Shown here: positions 1 through 8,136 of the stretch, in pieces
Position numbering within the stretch: the first letter of the stretch is position 1
How the letters are laid out: the number at the start of each line of letters is the position of its first letter
Source of the DNA: an uncultured Acetatifactor sp.
GTDB lineage: Bacteria > Bacillota > Clostridia > Lachnospirales > Lachnospiraceae
Assembly: GCA_910577235.1 (NCBI GenBank)
Contig: CAJTMX010000047.1
Location: 1 to 24,311 of the forward strand
DNA: 24,311 bases
Direction of reading: 5' to 3'
Position numbers and translations under genes: made by a program
The notes under the pieces: model-generated
The model's input: only the letters and a program-made list of their open reading frames with translations
Database searches by the model: none
Told to the model about the DNA's origin: nothing

Positions 1-573
1 AATATACTTTATATTTCGAGACTTATGCATCGGGAACACTTTCCCGAAAAGGGAGTATTTTTAAAAAACATATACTAATTATGACATGAACCGTCACAGA
101 ATACCATGCTGACGGGAATGGAGGATAGCCATACTTTTCACGAGAAGAGAGAGGCATGCATACGCAGGAAATATAACCTGGAAAACAATAAGCATGGGTT
201 GCTGCCATATGCCTATACTGGAGGCGGTGCAGACGGCATCCAGAAAAGCGTTCAGGAGGGCGTTTGTTGGATAAAGATAGGGCGTGCCATGTCTCTGGAA
301 ATGCCAACAAGTAATTTTTCCCATTTTATAATCAGGTTTCTGCGCCGAATATATGAGCCGTTGGTTTATCCTGTGGCTTTTTTTGATGTGGTAAGATAGC
401 CTGTTTTTATCAATAAAATGTGGTAGACCAGGGTGAATGCCCATATTTTCAGCAAAGGAGGATATACAAAATGATCAACCAAATTACATAAAACTGAACA
501 ATGAAACTAAAAAAGAAGGAATAAATAGGTTTTATTTTTGAGTGCGTTATGATACAATTTATTAATAAAACAC
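1..573. other. AT-rich region with no recognisable gene
   Basis: No open frame here gives a protein I recognise. Frames at 106-399 (+) and 94-444 (-) overlap each other, lack good ribosome sites and have no familiar motif. A hairpin at 30-47 (7-bp arms, loop CACT) overlaps an alternative stem, TCCC at 42-45 with GGGA at 51-54, followed by a short T run. That second stem could be the terminator of a gene lying to the left of the window. The stretch may be decayed sequence at the edge of the AT-rich operon that follows, but I cannot identify any parent gene. Confidence 0.5.
454..491 (+). other. Strong Shine-Dalgarno followed by a six-codon ORF
   Basis: AAAGGAGG at 454-461 is a near-perfect ribosome site, 9 bases before ATG at 471. 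The frame reads only Met-Ile-Asn-Gln-Ile-Thr and stops at 489-491. A site this good on so short a frame is either a leader peptide or the surviving start of a gene lost by deletion. No attenuator-like run of codons is seen, so a gene remnant is the simpler reading. Confidence 0.3.
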
Positions 574-720
574 ATGGGGAAGGATGAAGAGAACCTATAT
601 AATGCTTTGGAAAGTATGCAGGAAGAGTTTATACTTTGTACAAAGTATCATGTTATTTACTGTCAAAGTGACGAGAGCACTTTGATACATAGAATCAACA
701 ATTTAAGTATTTATGTATGA
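574..720 (+). CDS. Possible small protein, 48 residues, unrecognised
   Basis: ATG at 574 opens a 48-codon frame ending in TGA at 718-720. The predicted peptide is acidic at its N-terminus (MGKDEENLYNALESMQEEF) and looks protein-like in composition. There is no clear ribosome site upstream and no family is recognised. It overlaps two palindromes (631-648 and 663-685), so the stretch could equally be a regulatory region with a chance ORF, or the tail of a degraded gene. Confidence 0.25.
   Translation: MGKDEENLYNALESMQEEFILCTKYHVIYCQSDESTLIHRINNLSIYV
631..685. promoter_or_regulatory. Two CTTTG/CAAAG palindromes upstream of the kinase operon
   Basis: Bases 631-648 are a perfect 18-base palindrome, ATACTTTGTACAAAGTAT. 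Bases 663-670 (TCAAAGTG) and 678-685 (CACTTTGA) form a second inverted repeat of 8-bp arms around a 7-base spacer. Both use the same half-site core, CTTTG/CAAAG, and a weaker CTTT-GG-AAAG lies at 605-614. Repeated related palindromes about 120-175 bases before a start codon are typical of operators for dimeric repressors. TTGATA at 682-687 could be a -35 box, but no convincing -10 follows, so the promoter itself is not located. Confidence 0.4.
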
Positions 721-805
721 GATAAATAGTTATTAAATGATCATCTTCAATTGTACAGAAAAAGCAAGATGGTGGTAATAATTCAATCATCGGGGAGGAC
801 AGATA

Positions 806-2485
806 GTGAGCGATAAAACAGAAATTAATTCAAATCAAAATTATACAGTTATTAATCCGGATATGCAGCAATTCACAGTTGTCAATCCGGATGTTAATGC
901 CACTACCTGCAAATTGTCTGCAGGTAGTATTATTGCAGGGGAATATGAAGTGATAGAGCCTCTGAATGTATCAACTGGCGAGGCTGATCTCTATATTTGT
1001 AAGTGCAACGGCAAAGAGTATGTTTCAAAGTTATATAGGCGTCAGCGAGCGGTAAAGCCTGAAGTTCTCACAGCGTTGAAATCAATAAACTCACCATATA
1101 TTGCTTCTCTGTATGATATGGGTGAATATAATGGCATGCCTTATGTGGTGTTACCATATTATAAAAACGGGAGTTTGCAGGGCAGAAAGTTTACATTTTC
1201 GGAACTAAAAAATTCTATTATTCCTTGCATCAACGAGGCACTAAATGTCTTGCATCAAAATGATATTATTCACAAGGACCTAAAGCCGTCAAATATTATG
1301 CTACAGGACGACGGCGTGAGTATTGCCATTATTGACTTTGGCATTAGTTCTGTAGTAGAGGAAGGAAATACCGTATTAGTTACGAAGACCGGTATGACTC
1401 CGGAATATTCTGCGCCGGAAACTTTTAGGAATCTGTTTTTGGAGGAATCGGACTATTATTCTTTTGGCGTGACAGTTTATGAACTGTTTTGCGGTTACAC
1501 TCCTTATGAAAATATGAGTGCTGAAGAAATTGCACAGTATACTGCTGTGCAAAGAATTCCTTATCCAAAGGACATGCCACAGGAACTGCAGGACTTTATT
1601 TCTGCCGTTACATATTTTGATATCACGAATCGTAACAAAAAGGAAAATCCCAACAGGCGTTGGACTTATCCCGAAGTATCCAATTGGTGTAAGGGTATAA
1701 AGCAGATTATCCCAGGGGAAAGCACAGATATTGCCGCTGACCAAGCGATTCCTGTTTACACTTTTCTGCAACAAAAGTATAGGGACATTCCATCGTTAAT
1801 TACTGCGCTCGCGAAAAATTGGGAAGATGGAAAGAAACAGCTCTATCGCGGTCTTATGTCCTCTTTCTTTAAGAATTTTAACCCTGAAATTGCCGGTTAT
1901 TGCCTAGACGCGGAAGAAGATGTAACACGTAATCCGGGTGGGAATGATATTATTTTTTGGAATCTTTTATATAAGATATATCCTGAACTGAATGGTTTCT
2001 ATTGGGTAGGACAAGTATTTGAATCGATTCAGGCTTTGGGGCATGATATGCTTGAAAGACTTTGGAAAAATGACAATTCAAATTATGCGTATTGGGATAG
2101 TATTCTGGCAAATAAGCTGCTGACTGGTTATCTGGTCAAAATTAAACCGCAAAATGACAGCATGATTGCGGCGGTTTCTGCACTTGAAACCACTTACGCA
2201 GTAGGTAACCGGGACAAGCGAAAACAGTTGATGAATTACTACACTATGGCATATTTGCTGTCCGATAGAAGGGTTTTTCAATTTGGAGATAAGCAGTTCA
2301 ATAATGTGACGGAGCTTGCCGCGCATATGAAAGATTTGTTCGCCTCATCTTATGAAGAGTTTGAGACATTTTGTCACAAGATGATTGATAGCGGAGATAT
2401 ATTGGATGTTCAATTAGAAACGTGGCTGATCGCTATTGGAAAGCGCAAGGAACTGGAGTCCTGGAGGCGGCAGTTATCTTGCTGA
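806..2485 (+). CDS. Serine/threonine protein kinase with tandem TV[IV]NPD repeat
   Basis: Hanks-type kinase of 559 residues that should transfer phosphate from ATP to Ser/Thr on partner proteins. Visible catalytic features are Lys75 (VSKLYRR), the catalytic loop IIHKDLKPSNIM with HKD at 156-158, DFG at 177-179 and APE at 203-205. Before the kinase fold are two copies of TV[IV]NPD, with Thr14 and Thr24 ten residues apart. These are likely autophosphorylation or FHA-docking sites (inference). Residues from about 300 to the end are helical and unrecognised. No membrane segment or PASTA repeat is present, so it is cytosolic and unlike PrkC. The start is GTG at 806 behind GGGGAGGA at 793-800. It heads the operon that also encodes the FHA reader and PP2C eraser. 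AT-rich compared with genes after 8860. Confidence 0.92.
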   Translation: MSDKTEINSNQNYTVINPDMQQFTVVNPDVNATTCKLSAGSIIAGEYEVIEPLNVSTGEADLYICKCNGKEYVSKLYRRQRAVKPEVLTALKSINSPYIASLYDMGEYNGMPYVVLPYYKNGSLQGRKFTFSELKNSIIPCINEALNVLHQNDIIHKDLKPSNIMLQDDGVSIAIIDFGISSVVEEGNTVLVTKTGMTPEYSAPETFRNLFLEESDYYSFGVTVYELFCGYTPYENMSAEEIAQYTAVQRIPYPKDMPQELQDFISAVTYFDITNRNKKENPNRRWTYPEVSNWCKGIKQIIPGESTDIAADQAIPVYTFLQQKYRDIPSLITALAKNWEDGKKQLYRGLMSSFFKNFNPEIAGYCLDAEEDVTRNPGGNDIIFWNLLYKIYPELNGFYWVGQVFESIQALGHDMLERLWKNDNSNYAYWDSILANKLLTGYLVKIKPQNDSMIAAVSALETTYAVGNRDKRKQLMNYYTMAYLLSDRRVFQFGDKQFNNVTELAAHMKDLFASSYEEFETFCHKMIDSGDILDVQLETWLIAIGKRKELESWRRQLSC

Positions 2486-2566
2486 TAGAAAAGGTCGTAG
2501 TCGCAAACTGCTTGATGCATGGTGAAATATTGACAAGATGAACCGAGGATGGATGGTGGAAGTATT

Positions 2567-3769
2567 ATGGGTAAATTAATGTTAGTATTATTAGGATTTT
2601 GCATAGTCATATGGTTTTTTTTGGGAAATTATATGATCATATCGGCGATGTGTGGTGGCGAAGCTCTGAATTGGTCAGAATTCTGGCCAGGACTCGTTAT
2701 TGCGATTGTAACGGATATCGTCTTGTTGGGTTATGCATTATTAAAAATCATACCGCGGGTAAGTTCTTCTTATGATCACATGAGAAATGGATTAAAGAGC
2801 CGTAAAACCGAAAAGAGAGAATCTAAAAAATTAAAAAAGCTTTTAAAGGATGAAACTTTATATGTAAACAGACTTCAAGAACTTAGAGATAAAGGGATAA
2901 GTGAAAGAAAAATAAAACGAACTCTGCATTTTTGTCAGCTTATTGAGTCTATTGACGGCAAAGAGCAATTACATGATTGTATGGCTAAGGTGAGTGAAAA
3001 ACAGAGCATTTTGGACGAGATTAATGATATTGAAAGCAGAATATTTGGAGTTGCTGAATGTTGTAAAAAAGCTGGCGATGTGGAAAGATGTAAATATTTT
3101 CTGGATCTGCTGAAATCCCACATGATAACGCCGGAGATTGTTTCGCTAGAAAAGGAATGTGAATTGTATCAATCCTTACGTGAATTGGAAAGGAAAGCCG
3201 TACGTTCTTGGATTAAGGGTGTTTTGTTGGCTTTGGTTATTTTAGTCGCAGTTTTTATAGCGTTATATATCCAGGATACTCCATATAGAAATCTGCGCTT
3301 CATGATAAAGGATCAAACATTGACAGAGGAAATGTGCGATTGGAGCAATAGGCATAGTGAGGATACTTATTATGATTATTTGACATCAAAAAAAGGGAAG
3401 AAATTTCTTGCTGCAGAATTGACTAAATTACATAGAGAGGATGATGTGAGTAAGGCGATGTGGCTATTGTGTATTCAGCCTGATTGCATCGACGGGTATC
3501 AATTAGCCGCATCTCCGTCCTTTATTAAATGGATTGTTGGATATGCAAAGGACAATGGGATTAGGAGTACAGATCAAAAGGGAGCTGGTGATACTGAGTA
3601 TGATGTGACTTACAGTGTAGATGGCTATCAGATAACGATAAGTTCTTATGAAGAAAAAGTGTCCGCTTTTGATGACATAGACGATTTTTTGATTAGTGAT
3701 GGTGAAAATAGATCGAGAATTTATGCCAAGTTCAACTTTGTAGATGAAATCATACCTATAATAAAATAG
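2567..3769 (+). CDS. Three-helix membrane protein with cytosolic coiled-coil, unrecognised
   Basis: Not recognised as a known family. From ATG 2567 the protein is about 400 residues. Two hydrophobic segments lie near the N-terminus (within residues 3-22 and about 40-65). A long charged, Lys/Glu-rich helical stretch follows, and a third membrane helix reads GVLLALVILVAVFIALYI. After it comes a C-terminal domain of about 160 residues. I chose ATG 2567 because GGTGGA lies a few bases before it; the in-frame ATG at 2549 has its purine run too close. It sits 81 bases after the kinase and 26 before the next gene, in the same operon. By position it may be the membrane anchor or substrate of the kinase/ATPase module. 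That role is inferred from context only. Confidence 0.75.
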   Translation: MGKLMLVLLGFCIVIWFFLGNYMIISAMCGGEALNWSEFWPGLVIAIVTDIVLLGYALLKIIPRVSSSYDHMRNGLKSRKTEKRESKKLKKLLKDETLYVNRLQELRDKGISERKIKRTLHFCQLIESIDGKEQLHDCMAKVSEKQSILDEINDIESRIFGVAECCKKAGDVERCKYFLDLLKSHMITPEIVSLEKECELYQSLRELERKAVRSWIKGVLLALVILVAVFIALYIQDTPYRNLRFMIKDQTLTEEMCDWSNRHSEDTYYDYLTSKKGKKFLAAELTKLHREDDVSKAMWLLCIQPDCIDGYQLAASPSFIKWIVGYAKDNGIRSTDQKGAGDTEYDVTYSVDGYQITISSYEEKVSAFDDIDDFLISDGENRSRIYAKFNFVDEIIPIIK

Positions 3770-3795
3770 AATTATGAATATGGGGGATCTGATAG

Positions 3796-5100
3796 ATGAG
3801 CGGACCAAAGACATCGAGATACACATTGACACCGGAACAAAGGCGTATTTTGGCCTGGCAGCGGGAAATGGATCGCAGAAAGGCCATTGCCTCTGATAAA
3901 ATCCAAAGAGGTTCTAAAAAGCTTGTGCAGATTGGGAGCATGTTTTCTTCTGAGAAACAGGTATCTGCTGAACTGGTAAATCGCATTGGAAATGATGGCG
4001 GGTTTTTACAAAAAATAAACGGATTAGAGGAGATGATCGTTTCGCTTTCTCCGATTGTTGAAAGAACAGACACCAATGATGTTTCTGCTCTTGAAAGTAC
4101 AGCTCACACTGTTAGTGAATGTGTTGCAAAAACAGAAACGATTTTCCGGGAACTCATGATCATAGCCGAGCAAAATCAGATGAAACTGAAGGAGATTTTA
4201 GAGGCCGCCATTGATCAGGGATTTTCAGCGTCATCTGTAGATATTAAGCCCGCTGAATCTAAATCCTCGGGTGATATAAGGGAAAAAATGCTGTTGCAGC
4301 TTTCACAGATAAAGAAAAACCCCATTTTGCCCGTTGAATGGTTGGAAGAAATCTCCAACGCTATTGAGGGGATTAATGAAATTCAAGATGAAAGTTTTTT
4401 GAATAATTTTTCAGCACTGACAGTTTCTCCGTTAATAAAAAAATGCAGGAGATTCCTGTCTGAGTACGAAGAATGTCACGAAGAATTTGAAAAATTATAT
4501 TCAGAGTATGTTGTATTATGTGAATTGTACTGCTATACGGCGCAGGAATATTCTTGTACTGTCGCATCTATTGAATCTCTTAAAACAGAAATACAGCGTA
4601 TGCAGGAAACGGCTGCAAGGGAAGACGAACAGACATATATCAGCGATTGCCTGGACAAAGTTATGGAGGAAATGGGGTACACTGTTCTGGGACGCCGCGA
4701 GGTAACAAAGAAGAATGGGAAACATTTTCAAAATATACTTTATACATATGAGGAAGGCACGGCGGTCAACGTAACCTATTCATCGGACGGAAGAGTAGCG
4801 ATGGAGTTAGGCGGTCTGGATGTTGCGGATCGGTTTCCGGATGATCGTGAAACGGCTATATTATGCGATTCTATGGAATCTTTTTGCGATGATTTCAAGG
4901 AAATAGAAAAAAGATTGCTGGCAAGAGGCGTTATACTTGCAGACCGTATTTCTCTGTTTCCGGCAAGTGCGGAATACGCTCAGATCATCAATACATCAGA
5001 TTATAAGCTGGAAACTGTAGCTGAGAAACTCAAAGTCAAAGAACAACGTAAAATGGTGGCAAAATTAAACCAGAGGAGTGAGACGAATGGAAAAGTATAA
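3796..5100 (+). CDS. Coiled-coil protein with MSGPKTSRYTL N-terminus, unrecognised
   Basis: A 434-residue soluble protein of unknown function. The N-terminus (MSGPKTSRYTLTPEQRR) is basic and looks like a conserved tag rather than a signal peptide. Residues about 15-290 are mostly predicted helix with heptad-like Leu/Ile spacing. Residues about 290-380 look like a small alpha/beta domain (RREVTKKNGKHFQNILYTY, then VNVTYSSDGRVAMELGG). The start ATG follows GGGGGA at 3781-3786. The 3' end overlaps the FHA gene by 14 bases, which implies translational coupling and near-equal production. Thr/Ser in the N-terminal tag could be kinase targets, but nothing in the sequence proves it. A scaffold or substrate of the module is the most reasonable guess. 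Confidence 0.75.
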   Translation: MSGPKTSRYTLTPEQRRILAWQREMDRRKAIASDKIQRGSKKLVQIGSMFSSEKQVSAELVNRIGNDGGFLQKINGLEEMIVSLSPIVERTDTNDVSALESTAHTVSECVAKTETIFRELMIIAEQNQMKLKEILEAAIDQGFSASSVDIKPAESKSSGDIREKMLLQLSQIKKNPILPVEWLEEISNAIEGINEIQDESFLNNFSALTVSPLIKKCRRFLSEYEECHEEFEKLYSEYVVLCELYCYTAQEYSCTVASIESLKTEIQRMQETAAREDEQTYISDCLDKVMEEMGYTVLGRREVTKKNGKHFQNILYTYEEGTAVNVTYSSDGRVAMELGGLDVADRFPDDRETAILCDSMESFCDDFKEIEKRLLARGVILADRISLFPASAEYAQIINTSDYKLETVAEKLKVKEQRKMVAKLNQRSETNGKV

Positions 5101-5701
5101 GGTTTGTCCATCTTGTAAAACCCAAAATGAACCGACGTTGCTTGAATGTATCAACTGTGAAACGGATATAACCAGGGTAAAGATTACTGATGAAAAAACG
5201 GAAAGAATGTTGGCGGAAGATGTCGCCGGACAACAGGCAGCAATAGTAAAATGGATTAGAGTGTGCGAGTGTGGAGCCAAAAACCCGGCTAATGCACGGA
5301 AATGTCAATCCTGTAATGAGGATATCTCGGACATAACTCCTGCGCTTGACCAAGAGGAAGAACAAACGGTTTCTACTTATGTGTTGAGCAGTATTGATGG
5401 TCAATATGTATACAAGATGACTGCTGATGAGGTCATTATTGGCAGAGAGAATATTATGAGTGATTATTTATCGGCAAAAAGTTATGTCAGCCGTGCACAT
5501 GCAAAATTGGTTTTAAAGGAAAGCGAGTTGTATATTGAAAATATGAGTAACACTAATTTTACATATGTCAATAATAAAAAGATTCTGGAGAAAACACTGC
5601 TTCAAGATGGCGATGAATTGGGTCTTGGCGGTACAAATGTAAATGGCAGACGCCAGGAACAGGCTGCGTACTTTCTGGTGAGGGCCGGACAATGTATGTA
5701 G
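5087..5701 (+). CDS. Double zinc-ribbon FHA-domain protein
   Basis: A 204-residue phosphothreonine reader. Two zinc ribbons come first: Cys7/Cys10 with Cys21/Cys24, and Cys60/Cys62 with Cys73/Cys76. An FHA domain covers about residues 95-204, with the family motifs GRE (119-121), SRAHAKL (135-141) and SNTNFTYVN (154-162). In FHA proteins the Arg, Ser and Asn of these motifs contact the phosphothreonine loop, and all are present. An in-frame GTG at 5078 exists, but AGAGGAG at 5072-5078 is correctly spaced for ATG 5087. The gene overlaps the preceding one by 14 bases and the following one by 10. It probably binds the autophosphorylated kinase or a phosphorylated partner from the same operon (inference). 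Confidence 0.9.
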   Translation: MEKYKVCPSCKTQNEPTLLECINCETDITRVKITDEKTERMLAEDVAGQQAAIVKWIRVCECGAKNPANARKCQSCNEDISDITPALDQEEEQTVSTYVLSSIDGQYVYKMTADEVIIGRENIMSDYLSAKSYVSRAHAKLVLKESELYIENMSNTNFTYVNNKKILEKTLLQDGDELGLGGTNVNGRRQEQAAYFLVRAGQCM

Positions 5702-6240
5702 CAAGGATTTTATATCCTGTTGAAGTTCTCGGTCCTGGAAAGCGAGTTGGGATATGGTTCTGCGGTTGTCCCCGCAGGTGTAAAGGCTGTAGCAATCCTG
5801 AATTGTGGGAGTTTCAGGATCGATATAAGACTTCTCCTGAAACGATATTCAAATTGATACAGAATATTGCAAAAGATAATGCCATTGACGGCTTTACAGT
5901 TACAGGAGGCGATCCCATGTACCAGCCCAAGGAATTGGGGCAATTGCTATTATTGCTAAAGAACATTTCGGATGATATAATCGTATATACGGGATATGAT
6001 AAAAAAGAGCTTGAACCGGATGTACTTGCAAATATCAGTGTTTTGATAGATGGAGAATACATAGAGGAATTGAACGATAATTCTTTATTGCGCGGATCAT
6101 CAAATCAAAACATTTTTATTTTGGATGAAAAACAAAGGGGAAAATATGAATCCTATATACAGACTGAAACAAATAAAATACAGAATTTTTTTGTCGCGGA
6201 CGGTGTTGTTTCAGTGGGAATACACAGATCAGATTTTTGA
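5692..6240 (+). CDS. Radical-SAM activase of the NrdG/PflA type (4Fe-4S single cluster)
   Basis: A 182-residue protein of the small activase branch of radical-SAM enzymes, which bind one 4Fe-4S cluster and cleave S-adenosylmethionine to start a radical. The cluster motif CxxxCxxC is Cys26, Cys30, Cys33 within WFCGCPRRCKGCSNPELW, with an extra Cys24 next to it. The SAM-contact strand TVTGGDPMYQ carries Gly72-Gly73-Asp74. Length and order match anaerobic ribonucleotide reductase activase, and there is no added ferredoxin domain. No nrdD or other glycyl-radical enzyme is in the window; the neighbours are FHA and AAA+ genes. This suggests a target other than NrdD. The start ATG 5692 overlaps the FHA stop by 10 bases. 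Anaerobic growth is implied, as the cluster is oxygen-sensitive. Confidence 0.88.
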   Translation: MYVARILYPVEVLGPGKRVGIWFCGCPRRCKGCSNPELWEFQDRYKTSPETIFKLIQNIAKDNAIDGFTVTGGDPMYQPKELGQLLLLLKNISDDIIVYTGYDKKELEPDVLANISVLIDGEYIEELNDNSLLRGSSNQNIFILDEKQRGKYESYIQTETNKIQNFFVADGVVSVGIHRSDF

Positions 6241-6252
6241 AAGGAATTGGAA

Positions 6253-8133
6253 ATGAGCGATTACATTTCAAGATGGCATAAAGAACTTGGTATTTTTACA
6301 AAAATAAAACCACTCATTATTTTAGAAGGCAATATTTTAGATTCATATCAATACCCGGAGGAGGGAAGCACTCCCAAAGGAAGTATTCTTCGACTGCCGG
6401 AGTATTTGCATTTTTATTTTAAGGACATGGGTTATCAAAACATTATTTTTTATGATAGTCTGCGTGGTTTTTATAATACATGTGAGGAGGGATATCTTGA
6501 AAGTTTTGCAAAACTTGTGGGGAGTCCGGTTTCTCAAGGAAATATAAGAGCAGAATTCAAAGGAGGCAGTAAAAACGATGGAGCATCTAATACAGTTCGC
6601 AGAGCTCTTTCCCAAAATACGGAAACTACTGTTATAATAATGGATTTTGCTTCTCGATATATCACTTCTCCTGATAATTTGGACCAGAGTGAGGTCGATA
6701 GCTTTACTGTCCTTTTGCAGGCATCCATTGATGCAAAGGATATCAAAACGGAAAGTAGCGGCATCTTAAAGAACCTACTGATCCTTATTACAAATAAGGC
6801 AAACGATATTCCAGCATGGTTTTATCTGCAGAATCCCAATGTAAAAATTCTCACTCTATCCGCTCCATCGAAGGAAGAGAGAGAAACATTGGTAAAAAGT
6901 CCGAATTTTCCAAGTTTCTTCTCCTCGGATATATATATGGAGGACAGTCCTTACTATAACGATCATCCTGATGAGCTTGAGAAAATAAAAGACAAATTCG
7001 TGGCATTGACAGAGGGATTTCGTTTTATTGAGATCAATGGACTGCGCAGGCTGTGTAAAAATGAGAGGATTCGTATACGGGATTTGTGTGATGTGATTGA
7101 TTTATATAAATACGGAATCCGGGAGAATCCATGGAAAAAACTGGATCTTAAACAGATTAAAAATGCAAAGGGGGATTTTGAAAAACGGGTCAAAGGCCAG
7201 GATTTTGCTATTACAAAAACGCTTGATGTTATCAAGAGAGCAATTACGGGAATGTCTGGCTTGCAGGGATCTTCACATACCAGACCCAAAGGCATATTGT
7301 TTTTTGCCGGTCCGACGGGTACTGGCAAAACAGAAACCGCCAAAACGCTTGCTGAAATTATTTTTGGTGATGAATGTTATTGTAAGTGTTTTGATATGAG
7401 TGAATATAGTCAGAGCCACAGTGATCAGAAATTGCTGGGTGCCCCTCCCGGATATGTAGGATACGAGGCAGGAGGGCAACTGACAAATGCCGTCAAGAAA
7501 AATCCTTTTTCCATCCTTCTATTTGATGAGATAGAAAAGGCTCATCCTTCCATTTTTGATAAGTTCCTACAGATTTTGGGAGATGGAAGAATGACGGATG
7601 GACAGGGCAATACAGTTTACTTTTCTGAGACAATAATTATTTTTACGAGTAATCTTGGTATCTTTACAGTTAATGAAAACGGACAGCGGGAGGCAAATGT
7701 GACGAGTGAAATGCCGTATCAGGAAATGGCTATCCGTGTAAGGGAAGCAATTGAGAATTATTTCAAATTGCAGCTTGGCCGTCCTGAAATACTCAACAGA
7801 ATCGGTGAAAATATTGTTGTGTTCGACTATATCCGACCTGATGTTGCCAGACTGATTTTGAACTCTCAGGTCAATAAGATTATTAAGAACCTTTCGGCTG
7901 AAAAACATATTGCTTTGACGGTTTCCGACAAAGCGATGGAAACATTGGCAGAACAGGCTCTTGGCAATTTGCAAAATGGCGGCAGAGGTGTAGGTAATGT
8001 GGTTGAAAACTACTTGATCAACCCTCTGTCAAGATACTTGTTTGACAATGAGGTGTTTAACGATGAAACCATTACCGTTGATAATGTTGATATTACAGCT
8101 TTTCCCCCGGTTTTGGAATGTACGAGAGGTTAA
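6253..8133 (+). CDS. AAA+ ATPase with ClpB-type motor and P-loop-less N-terminal domain
   Basis: A 626-residue ATPase. The C-terminal half (from about residue 320) is a clear Clp/Hsp100 D2-type module: Walker A GPTGTGKT at 353-360, pore loop GYVGYE at 400-405, Walker B ILLFDE with Asp425/Glu426, sensor 1 FTSNLG, Arg510/Arg516 in GRPEILNR, and sensor 2 Arg578 in GGRGVGN. Such motors pull substrate through a hexamer pore. The first 300 residues lack a P-loop, yet show a Walker-B-like strand (TVIIMDFASRY) and a sensor-1-like strand (LLILITNKAND) followed by a P-S-K-E-E-R stretch. That looks like a decayed AAA domain (inference). No ClpP-binding IGF/L loop was seen, so it may remodel rather than degrade. 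ATG 6253 follows AAGGA; a TTG two codons earlier is less likely. Confidence 0.9.
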   Translation: MSDYISRWHKELGIFTKIKPLIILEGNILDSYQYPEEGSTPKGSILRLPEYLHFYFKDMGYQNIIFYDSLRGFYNTCEEGYLESFAKLVGSPVSQGNIRAEFKGGSKNDGASNTVRRALSQNTETTVIIMDFASRYITSPDNLDQSEVDSFTVLLQASIDAKDIKTESSGILKNLLILITNKANDIPAWFYLQNPNVKILTLSAPSKEERETLVKSPNFPSFFSSDIYMEDSPYYNDHPDELEKIKDKFVALTEGFRFIEINGLRRLCKNERIRIRDLCDVIDLYKYGIRENPWKKLDLKQIKNAKGDFEKRVKGQDFAITKTLDVIKRAITGMSGLQGSSHTRPKGILFFAGPTGTGKTETAKTLAEIIFGDECYCKCFDMSEYSQSHSDQKLLGAPPGYVGYEAGGQLTNAVKKNPFSILLFDEIEKAHPSIFDKFLQILGDGRMTDGQGNTVYFSETIIIFTSNLGIFTVNENGQREANVTSEMPYQEMAIRVREAIENYFKLQLGRPEILNRIGENIVVFDYIRPDVARLILNSQVNKIIKNLSAEKHIALTVSDKAMETLAEQALGNLQNGGRGVGNVVENYLINPLSRYLFDNEVFNDETITVDNVDITAFPPVLECTRG

Positions 8134-8136
8134 TTC

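Noticed and set aside
94..444. Overlapping ORFs of about 95-116 residues on both strands at the left end
   Set aside because: They conflict with each other, have no good ribosome sites and show no recognisable domain; treated as non-coding or decayed.
538..558. Promoter formed by TTGAGT and TACAAT
   Set aside because: The boxes are only 9 bases apart, far short of the 16-18 needed by sigma-A.
2549..2566. Upstream ATG for the membrane protein gene
   Set aside because: Its purine-rich run ends at the ATG itself, too close for ribosome binding, whereas ATG 2567 has a spaced GGTGGA.
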